37,984 bases of DNA. It comes from Methanomicrobia archaeon DTU008. Its GTDB lineage: Archaea; Thermoplasmatota; Thermoplasmata; Methanomassiliicoccales; Methanomassiliicoccaceae. The DNA lies in NCBI GenBank assembly GCA_001512965.1, contig LFRW01000047.1, positions 1-37,984 of the forward strand. The letters are read 5' to 3'. Numbering within the stretch: the stretch's first letter is position 1; each line of letters starts with the position of its first letter. Positions 31,790 to 37,984 of the stretch are shown in pieces. The notes beneath the pieces were generated by a model, which worked only from the letters and a program-made list of their open reading frames with translations, was not told the DNA's origin and did not search any database. A program made the translations under genes and the position numbers.

Positions 31790-32788
31790 ATGACCGATTG
31801 GAAGAGGAGGATACCCACCATCATGACCTCCCAGGAATTGATCGACAGGGCGTTCGCGCGAGCGTCCAGGGCGGAGGTGCCAGGCGCGGCTCCCTTCGAC
31901 TCGGTCAAGAAGACCAACATAGCCAAGATAAACAGCATCGGCGACATGACCGTCACCACCCTCCTGAAGTACGTACGCGCGTTCCCCAGGATGGAGAAGG
32001 AGGACGAGTTCTTCTCCCAATTGGTCGACGTCGTGGTAGGCCTGGACGACCTCAAGAAGGCGCTGGCGTCCATCAAGTGGGGCGCAGAGAAGACCTCCCA
32101 CCTGCAGCGGATGTACACGCACAAGGTCAAGAAGGCGCCCACCATCGATGCCGTGGCCAAGATCACCAGGGAGTTCTACGGACGCTTCTCGTCGGTGGTC
32201 AAGCAGGTCGACAAGGACCTGCTCTTCGCGCAGAAGGCCAGGGACGCCCTCAAGCAGCTGCCTTCCGTGGATCCAGATGTCCCGACCATCGTCATCGCCG
32301 GCTACCCCAACGTGGGCAAGTCGCAGCTGACCGAGGGGATATCCACCGCCAAGCCCGCCATAGCGCCCTATCCCTTCACCACGAAGGGGATCCAGGTAGG
32401 GCACCTCACCAGGGGATGGCGCACGTACCAGGTGGTCGACACCCCCGGCCTGCTGGACCGCGAGCTCGAGGAGAGGAACGCCATCGAGCTGCAGGCGGTC
32501 CTGGCGCTGAAGTATCTCGCCACCGTCATCGTGTTCGTCTTCGACCCCTCCGAGACGTGCGGCTACACCATGGAGCGGCAGGAGGCGCTGCTGGAGTCGA
32601 TCCGCGCAAGCTTCCCCGACATACCCTTCATCGAGGTGGAGAACAAGGTCGACCTGGGATGGGGAGGCACGGGCAACAGGCCCCGCATATCCGCCTCCAC
32701 CGGGGAAGGGGTGGAAGAGCTCGTCGAGATGATCGAGGCGATGTTGAAGGAGAAGCGCATGCAGAGGATGGACGAGCTTCCCCGATGA
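31790..32788 (+). CDS. NOG1-type OBG-family GTPase
   Basis: A 332-residue GTPase of the archaeal NOG1 group, linked in eukaryotes to maturation of the large ribosomal subunit. A helical N-terminal domain (about 1-160; KTNIAKINSIGDMTVTTLLK) precedes the G domain, with G1 GYPNVGKS (171-178), switch PYPFTTKGIQVGH, G3 DTPG (217-220) and G4 NKVD (285-288). The eukaryotic C-terminal extension is absent, as usual in archaea. The frame is open far upstream, but ATG 31790 is set by the TATA-like element about 25 bases before it. ATG 31823 is another candidate. Confidence 0.9.
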   Translation: MTDWKRRIPTIMTSQELIDRAFARASRAEVPGAAPFDSVKKTNIAKINSIGDMTVTTLLKYVRAFPRMEKEDEFFSQLVDVVVGLDDLKKALASIKWGAEKTSHLQRMYTHKVKKAPTIDAVAKITREFYGRFSSVVKQVDKDLLFAQKARDALKQLPSVDPDVPTIVIAGYPNVGKSQLTEGISTAKPAIAPYPFTTKGIQVGHLTRGWRTYQVVDTPGLLDRELEERNAIELQAVLALKYLATVIVFVFDPSETCGYTMERQEALLESIRASFPDIPFIEVENKVDLGWGGTGNRPRISASTGEGVEELVEMIEAMLKEKRMQRMDELPR

Positions 32789-32883
32789 CGTGCGCCGAGA
32801 TTTCGCTCCATCAACCATGGAGCGGTCACATTTATCACCACCTTTGACCTGACCTATCAAGAGGATCGAGCAGGGGACGAAAT

Positions 32884-35800
32884 ATGGTCAACGTAGTGTG
32901 CAGCAAGGCCATGGAGGACTACTTCAACATGCTGGCCGAGGAGACGGACAGATGTTACTCCATCGCCCGGAAGGCCAGGGCCAGGGGTCTGGACCCCGAG
33001 ACCTACGTGGAGATCCCTCGCGCCGACGACCTTGCCTCCCGCGTCGAGAAGCTGCTCGAGCCCTGGCACGTCGAGGGGGTGGCGGAGAGGATAAGGGAAC
33101 TGTCCAAGGACCACAACCGTGAGGAGGTCTCCCTTCTCGTCGCCAAGGAGATGGCCAGCCGGCCGTCCAAGTCCCGCGAGGAGGCCATCGACCGGGCCAT
33201 CCGCGTCGGCCTTGCCGTTCTCACCGAGGGCATCCTCGTCGCCCCGCTGGAAGGCATCGCCGGCGTCAAGGTCGGCCAGAACGGCGACGGGTCCGAATAC
33301 CTGGCCATCAGCTTCGCCGGCCCCATCAGGGCGGCGGGCGGCACCGGCCAGGCGCTCAGCGTCCTGATAGCCGACGTGGTCCGCAGGGAGCTGGGCATCG
33401 GGAGGTACATCCCGACCGACGGCGAGGTCCAGCGGTTGAAGGAAGAGATACCCCTGTACAAGCAGTGCCAGCACCTCCAGTATTCGCCGACCAACGATGA
33501 GATAGAGATCATCGTCCGCAACTGCCCGGTATGCATCGACGGGGAAGGGACCGAGGACCAGGAGATCTCCGGCTTCCGCGACCTGCCCCGCATCGAGACC
33601 AACAAGGTAAGGGGGGGCGCGTGTCTCGTCATATCGGAGGGCATGACCCTCAAGGCCCCCAAGATCCAGAAGCACACCAAGAAGCTGGGCATCGACGGCT
33701 GGGAGTTCATCGACGAATATCTGGAATGGAAGAAGAGGCATGAGGCCAAGGGCGGGGAGAAGGAGGAGGGCGGCAAGGTCGGCCCGGACTCCAAGTACCT
33801 CAAGGACATGGTGGCCGGCAGGCCCGTCATAGGGCACCCGTCCACCCCCGGAGGCCTACGTCTACGCTACGGGAGGGGCCGGACGGCAGGGCTGGCCGCC
33901 CTGGCCATCAACCCTGCCACCATGGTCGCGCTGGACGACTTCCTGGCGATAGGGACGCAGATCAAGATCGAGCGTCCCGGCAAGGCCGGTGCGGTCACCC
34001 CGTGCGACACGATCGAGGGCCCGATACTCCTGCTGAAGAACGGCGACCTGGTGCAGGCCAACACCGTCCGCGAGGCGAAGGCGGTGAAGGACTCGATAGC
34101 CGAGATCATAGACCTGGGGGAGGTCCTCCTCCCCTATGGAGAGTTCATGGAGAACAACCACGTCCTCGTCCCCGGCGCGTTCAGCCCGGAATGGTATCGC
34201 GTCGAGCTGGAGTCGAAGGGCCCTCTCCCCGATGACTGGGAGAGGCCGTCATGGGAGCGCGCCAAGGAGATATCGCGGCAGTTCGGCGTTCCTCTCCATC
34301 CCCTGTACAACCTCTTCTGGTACGACATACCCCTCGAGGACCTGCAAGCGCTGCGTACGCACGTCCTCAACACCGGCAAGTATGAAGGGGACCACCTGAC
34401 CCTGGCCAAGGAGAAGGGGGCGAAGCGCACCCTCGAGCTGCTGGGCGCCCTCCACCGCATGGAGAAGGGCCGCGTCCGCATCGATCATTACGCCCTGCCG
34501 CTCATCGAGGGCCTCGGCCTCCGCATCGACGACGGTTCCATAACGGAGGCGGCCCCGCTGCAGGACCCCGGCGCCCAGGCCATGGAGGGCCGCGACCGGT
34601 ACAACTCCCCTTCCCTTCGAGCGGTGTCGGCGGCCATGGGCATCGAGGTGCGCGCCCGCGCGGCGGCGCGGATCGGGGCCAGGATGGGGCGGCCGGAGAA
34701 GGCCAAGGAGAGGAAGATGAAGCCCCCGCCCCATGCCCTCTTCCCGCTGGGAACGGCGGGCGGGATGCAGCGTCTGGTCTCCACCGCCATGGGGTCCGGC
34801 CCGTTGTTGGCCGAGATGGGCATCCGTCAGTGCACGGCATGCGGGAGGAACACCTTCATGTGCTCCTGCCCCGAGTGCGGCGGGCACACGCGCCCGTCCA
34901 ACCGCCCGGTCGAGCAGAAGGTGGACCTCGCCCGCATGATGGAGGCCGCCATGTCAAGGCTCGGACTGAAGGGGTCCCCGCCGGAGATCAAGGGCGTCCA
35001 GGGCATGATGTCGAAGAACAAGACGCCCGAGGCCCTGGAGAAGGGGATCCTCCGCGCCCTCCACGAGATCTTCGTGTTCAAGGACGGCACGATCCGATAT
35101 GACATGACCGACGTGCCGACCACCCACTTCCGGCCAAGGGAGATAGGGCTGAGCGTGGAGAAGGCCCGCGAGATAGGCTATCTCAAGGACGTCCACGGCG
35201 CAGACCTCACGGACCCGGAGCAGGTGTGCGAGCTGCGCGTTCAGGACCTGATAATCTCGAAGGATTGCGGCGACTATCTCGTCAAGGTCGCCAATTTCAC
35301 CGACGACCTCCTCGAGAGGTTCTACGGCCTCCCCCGGTTCTACAACGCGCGGACCAGGGAGGACCTCATAGGGCATCTCACCATCGGGCTAGCCCCTCAC
35401 ACGTCAGGCGGCATCCTGTGCCGCATCATAGGGTTCACGCGCGCCTCGGCATGCTATGGCCATCACTTCTTCCATGCAGCCAAGAGGAGGAACTGCGACG
35501 GCGACGAGGACTCGGTGATCCTCCTGCTCGACGGCCTCCTGAACTTCAGCCGCGCCTTCCTGCCCGAGCGCCGCGGCGGCCTCATGGACGCGCCCCTCGT
35601 CCTCACCACCAGGTTGGACCCGAACGAGGTCGACAAGGAGGCTCACAACGTCGACGTCGCCTGGTCGTACCCCCTGGAGTTCTACGACGCCACGCTAGAG
35701 TATCGCCACCCCAGGGAGGTGGAGGGCGTGATGGACCAGGTCGCCAGGCGCATCGGCTCGGCGCTGCAGTACGAGGGCTTCGGATACACGCATGAGACCT

Positions 35801-36243
35801 CGGACATATCGGAGGGGCCGGCGGAATCGGCGTACAAGACGCTCGAGACCATGATGGACAAGATGAACGCCCAGCTTGAACTGGCGCGCAAGATCCGCGC
35901 CGTCGACACTCGCGACGTCGCCTCTCGCGTCATCACCAAGCACTTCCTGCCCGACATGATCGGCAATCTGAAATCGTTCTCGTCCCAATCGCTGCGATGC
36001 ACGAAATGCGGCGCCAAGTATCGACGCATACCGCTGATCGGCCGGTGCTACTGCGGCAACAACCTGACGCTCACCGTGCACGAGAAGAGCGTGAAGAAGT
36101 ATCTCGAGATCAGCAAGGAGATCGGGGAGAAGTACGATATCGATCCGTACACCCAGCAGCGCATCGCCATAGTCGAGGAGTCGATAAACTCGCTGTTCGA
36201 ATCGGACAAGATCAAGCGCTGCAAGCTCTCCGACTTCATGTGA
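32884..36243 (+). CDS. polC: DNA polymerase II (family D) large subunit DP2
   Basis: A 1119-residue catalytic subunit of the euryarchaeal replicative polymerase D. The N-terminal domain (MEDYFNMLAEETDRCYSIAR) and the FAGPIRAAGGTGQALSVLIADVV block are typical. A zinc site CTACGRNTFMCSCPEC lies near 650-665, the catalytic NCDGDED with two essential Asp near 870-876, and a C-terminal zinc site CTKCGAKYRR...CYCG near 1039-1057. The frame runs uninterrupted through the catalytic region, so the intein found there in some archaea is absent. AGGGGA precedes the ATG. The small subunit DP1 gene is not in the window. It faces rpoD convergently. Confidence 0.97.
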   Translation: MVNVVCSKAMEDYFNMLAEETDRCYSIARKARARGLDPETYVEIPRADDLASRVEKLLEPWHVEGVAERIRELSKDHNREEVSLLVAKEMASRPSKSREEAIDRAIRVGLAVLTEGILVAPLEGIAGVKVGQNGDGSEYLAISFAGPIRAAGGTGQALSVLIADVVRRELGIGRYIPTDGEVQRLKEEIPLYKQCQHLQYSPTNDEIEIIVRNCPVCIDGEGTEDQEISGFRDLPRIETNKVRGGACLVISEGMTLKAPKIQKHTKKLGIDGWEFIDEYLEWKKRHEAKGGEKEEGGKVGPDSKYLKDMVAGRPVIGHPSTPGGLRLRYGRGRTAGLAALAINPATMVALDDFLAIGTQIKIERPGKAGAVTPCDTIEGPILLLKNGDLVQANTVREAKAVKDSIAEIIDLGEVLLPYGEFMENNHVLVPGAFSPEWYRVELESKGPLPDDWERPSWERAKEISRQFGVPLHPLYNLFWYDIPLEDLQALRTHVLNTGKYEGDHLTLAKEKGAKRTLELLGALHRMEKGRVRIDHYALPLIEGLGLRIDDGSITEAAPLQDPGAQAMEGRDRYNSPSLRAVSAAMGIEVRARAAARIGARMGRPEKAKERKMKPPPHALFPLGTAGGMQRLVSTAMGSGPLLAEMGIRQCTACGRNTFMCSCPECGGHTRPSNRPVEQKVDLARMMEAAMSRLGLKGSPPEIKGVQGMMSKNKTPEALEKGILRALHEIFVFKDGTIRYDMTDVPTTHFRPREIGLSVEKAREIGYLKDVHGADLTDPEQVCELRVQDLIISKDCGDYLVKVANFTDDLLERFYGLPRFYNARTREDLIGHLTIGLAPHTSGGILCRIIGFTRASACYGHHFFHAAKRRNCDGDEDSVILLLDGLLNFSRAFLPERRGGLMDAPLVLTTRLDPNEVDKEAHNVDVAWSYPLEFYDATLEYRHPREVEGVMDQVARRIGSALQYEGFGYTHETSDISEGPAESAYKTLETMMDKMNAQLELARKIRAVDTRDVASRVITKHFLPDMIGNLKSFSSQSLRCTKCGAKYRRIPLIGRCYCGNNLTLTVHEKSVKKYLEISKEIGEKYDIDPYTQQRIAIVEESINSLFESDKIKRCKLSDFM

Positions 36244-36244
36244 G

Positions 36245-36269
36245 ATCGCGCCTGGAACAATAGCGCGAT
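36245..36269 (+). terminator. Hairpin directly after polC
   Basis: ATCGCGC (36245-36251) and GCGCGAT (36263-36269) form a perfect 7-bp stem with an 11-base loop, starting two bases after the polC stop. There is no T-run after it, so it may stabilise the mRNA end rather than terminate transcription itself. Confidence 0.4.
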
Positions 36270-36317
36270 GCATCCGTCGTTCTCGTGAACCTCACGCTCA
36301 GCGCTTCAAGAACGATG

Positions 36318-36347
36318 CAAGAATGAAAGATGAAATTGAAAAATGAA
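36318..36347 (-). terminator. T-rich tract after rpoD
   Basis: On the minus strand, 20-50 bases past the rpoD stop, the sequence is dominated by short T-runs (TTCATTTTTCAATTTCATC). This is the usual archaeal terminator form and would end the rps4-rps11-rpoD transcript before polC. Confidence 0.45.
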
Positions 36348-36368
36348 GGTGTCGGAAAGGGTTTATGC

Positions 36369-37208
36369 CTAATCCATCTCCATGGCCGAGACCTGCTCGC
36401 GGAAGTTGTCGAAATCCTTCTCCAGGATCTCCAACGCCTTCTCCAGCGTCTGCCTGGCGGTGAGCGAACCGTCGGTCTCGAACTCGAAGAGGAACTTGCT
36501 GTCGTCCCCGCTGACCTTGATGGCGCCGATCTCGCATGCCTCCTCGCACGAGCGGCACAGGATGCACGCCTCCAGGTCGTCGACCGCCGGCTTGCCGTCG
36601 ACGGCCTTTAGCACGTCGCGGGGGCAGGCCTCCACGCATGCAAGGTCCCCCTCGCACTTGGCAAGGTCGATGTCGACCGTGGGATAGTAGCGGTAGTTGG
36701 TGCCGGACGTCACCTGCCACTTGATGTGCTTCTTGGCGGTGCCCAGCTCGGCGAACGCGTGGGCCAGTATGGCCTGTCCGGGCCCGAGCCTGACTATGGG
36801 GATGAGGTCGTCCTTGACCCTCAGCTCCTGGCCCCCGAGCGGCTCAAGGTCTCCGGAATACACGTCCCCGGGCCCCCTCTTGTTGAGGAGGTACGCGATG
36901 GTGCAGGACGGGCATCCCTCTCCCTCGCATGCGCACTCGTCCTTGTAATTGTACAGGTCGAGGTCGGTCGGGATCGGGACCAGGCCCAGGCGGTGGGCGA
37001 CGATCTCGTCGAACAGCGGGCTGACGCTCTCGTACTCCTTCCCATCCTCGTCCATGATCGGACCGAGGTGGAACTCCACCGTCTCGATGGCCATCTTGGG
37101 AACGCTCGTCATGAGGCATCTCCGCAGGGCGTTGGCCACGTCCGGGCGGACGCCGGAGAGGATGAACTTCCCATGACGTTCAGACAGATCGATGATCTTG
37201 AGGTCCAT
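36369..37208 (-). CDS. rpoD: RNA polymerase subunit D (Rpo3) with ferredoxin-like domain
   Basis: A 279-residue assembly-platform subunit of archaeal RNA polymerase, equivalent to bacterial alpha and eukaryotic RPB3. Dimerisation blocks are RPDVANALRRCLMTSVPKMA and DEIVAHRLGLVPIPTD. A CACEGEGCPSC cluster (C92-C102) may bind zinc. Residues about 180-235 are a ferredoxin-like insert. Its second motif CILCRSCEEAC (C215, C218, C221, C225) is complete, but the first has Asp at the second position (C185, D188, C191, C195). The gene follows rps11 by nine bases. Its stop is TAG, with a backup TAA two codons later. Confidence 0.97.
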   Translation of the reverse strand: MDLKIIDLSERHGKFILSGVRPDVANALRRCLMTSVPKMAIETVEFHLGPIMDEDGKEYESVSPLFDEIVAHRLGLVPIPTDLDLYNYKDECACEGEGCPSCTIAYLLNKRGPGDVYSGDLEPLGGQELRVKDDLIPIVRLGPGQAILAHAFAELGTAKKHIKWQVTSGTNYRYYPTVDIDLAKCEGDLACVEACPRDVLKAVDGKPAVDDLEACILCRSCEEACEIGAIKVSGDDSKFLFEFETDGSLTARQTLEKALEILEKDFDNFREQVSAMEMD

Positions 37209-37217
37209 AGATGCACC

Positions 37218-37601
37218 TTATACCCTGCGACCCCTTCTTCCGCCCTTCTTCTTGGTACCGTCGTGCGGTATGGGGGTCACGTCCTCGATGCGCCCGATCT
37301 TCATTCCGGCCCTGGCCAATGCCCTGATGGCGGCCTGGGCTCCGGGACCTGGCGACGAGGCCTTGTTTCCACCGGGAGCGCGCACCTTCACGTGCAGGCC
37401 CTCGATGCCCTTCTCGCGGGCGATGTCGGCGACCCTCTCGGCCGCCCTCATGGCGGCGTACGGGGAGGACTCGTCCTTGGCCTGCTTGACCACCATTCCG
37501 CCGGTGGACTTGGTGATGGTCTCCGCGCCGGTGATGTCCGTCAAGGTGATGATGATGTTGTTATAGCTGGCATATATGTGTGCGATTCCCCATTTTCCCA
37601 T
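37218..37601 (-). CDS. rps11: 30S ribosomal protein S11 (uS11)
   Basis: A 127-residue archaeal uS11 of the 30S platform. Family blocks are [38 protein letters not shown] and [20 protein letters not shown], with the basic tail [11 protein letters not shown]. An in-frame GTG at 37607 lies one base from the AGGAGG ribosome site, whereas ATG 37601 has the normal seven-base spacing and is chosen. It sits two bases after the rps4 stop and nine before rpoD, the standard archaeal S4-S11-RpoD order. Confidence 0.97.
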   Translation of the reverse strand: MGKWGIAHIYASYNNIIITLTDITGAETITKSTGGMVVKQAKDESSPYAAMRAAERVADIAREKGIEGLHVKVRAPGGNKASSPGPGAQAAIRALARAGMKIGRIEDVTPIPHDGTKKKGGRRGRRV

Positions 37602-37603
37602 GT

Positions 37604-37984
37604 TCACTCCTCCTGCGGAAGATCAGGCAGGTCGGCGTCCTCCTCGACGTCGCCATCCACCTTCTTGATGACCTTGCCCACCTTGTCGACCTTAGGGGAC
37701 TTCTCCTCGCGGGCCGGGGGAGCCGCCGGGGCCTCTGCGGGCTTGGGCGCGCTCCTCAAGGGGTGCAGTTCGTTAGCAATGGGGCTGCGAGGGTTGAACG
37801 TGATCTTGTCCTCCTCGCTCCTCTTGACCAGATAACCAGGTATGGTGACCTTTCGCCCGTCGATCGACACATGCCCATGAACGATGAACTGGCGGGCCTG
37901 CTTGAGAGTGGTGGCCAGCCCCTTCCTTTGCACGAGCGTCTGCAGCCGGCGGTTCAGGATCGCCTCCTGGGAAAGACCAAGGAC
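37604..37984 (-). CDS. rps4: 30S ribosomal protein S4 (uS4), C-terminal part
   Basis: The visible 126 residues are the C-terminal part of archaeal uS4; the start lies beyond the right edge. The S4 RNA-binding domain is clear ([20 protein letters not shown], then [20 protein letters not shown]). It is followed by a Pro/Ala-rich, then acidic tail of about 50 residues ([13 protein letters not shown] to DLPDLPQEE), longer than in many archaea and probably disordered. It is co-transcribed with rps11 and rpoD; the usual upstream gene rps13 would be outside the window. Confidence 0.93.
   Translation of the reverse strand, partial: VLGLSQEAILNRRLQTLVQRKGLATTLKQARQFIVHGHVSIDGRKVTIPGYLVKRSEEDKITFNPRSPIANELHPLRSAPKPAEAPAAPPAREEKSPKVDKVGKVIKKVDGDVEEDADLPDLPQEE

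Noticed and set aside
32884-36243. Intein in the DNA polymerase D large subunit
   Set aside because: The protein has normal length and the catalytic NCDGDED region is continuous, without splicing-domain motifs.
1-37984. CRISPR arrays, insertion sequences or prophage genes
   Set aside because: No regularly spaced direct repeats, transposases, terminal repeats, integrases or phage structural genes were seen on either strand.

Overview
The window is a GC-rich stretch of an archaeal chromosome. Archaeal or euryarchaeal markers include an archaeosine tRNA-guanine transglycosylase, a KEOPS Pcc1 subunit, peptidyl-tRNA hydrolase 2, the S12-S7-EF2-EF1A-S10 translation cluster, the S4-S11-RpoD cluster with a ferredoxin-like RpoD, and the large subunit of family D DNA polymerase. 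Many genes have a TATA-like box 20-40 bases before the start and little or no leader. PolD excludes most Crenarchaeota. The high GC, the MtaA/MtbA-type methyltransferase and the SelB-like protein suggest a methanogen-related euryarchaeon, perhaps Thermoplasmata/Methanomassiliicoccales. That placement is inference.

Layout. 1-4.6 kb: a partial nitroreductase, then RNA-related genes (pcc1, tgtA, pth2), a DUF99 protein and a small membrane protein; the tgtA-pth2 gap holds a striking nested inverted repeat. 4.9-9.9 kb: the str-type cluster rps12, rps7, fusA (EF-2), tuf (EF-1A), rps10. 10-11.9 kb: two tandem MscS-type channels. 11.9-13.7 kb: ilvD and tRNA-Ala(UGC). 14-19.1 kb: an all-helical protein of unknown function, a uroporphyrinogen-decarboxylase-type methyltransferase, a lone ABC ATPase and an M3 oligoendopeptidase. 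19.1-24.9 kb: an XPD-type Fe-S helicase, and divergent from it a PEP/pyruvate-binding phosphotransferase interrupted by a frameshift in a C7 tract, closely followed by an AttH/CrtC-like protein. 24.9-30.6 kb: an oxygen- and stress-flavoured stretch (hemerythrin, a Cys/His-rich small protein, a degenerate SelB-like factor, an MFS exporter, Prx6-type peroxiredoxin, Fe/Mn superoxide dismutase, a stand-alone MEDS protein). 30.5-32.8 kb: an Lrp regulator overlapping an HTH-NUDIX fusion, with a NOG1-type GTPase divergent from them. 32.9-38 kb: polymerase D large subunit facing rpoD-rps11-rps4, which runs off the right edge.

Most of the window is core information processing. The less ordinary parts are the broken phosphotransferase with its AttH-like partner, the SelB-like protein with a wrecked GTP site, the HTH-NUDIX/Lrp pair, the MEDS gene behind the dismutase, the perfect dyad before the peroxiredoxin, the structured tgtA-pth2 gap, and the Asp-for-Cys change in the RpoD iron-sulfur domain. 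No CRISPR array, insertion sequence, prophage or rRNA gene was seen.
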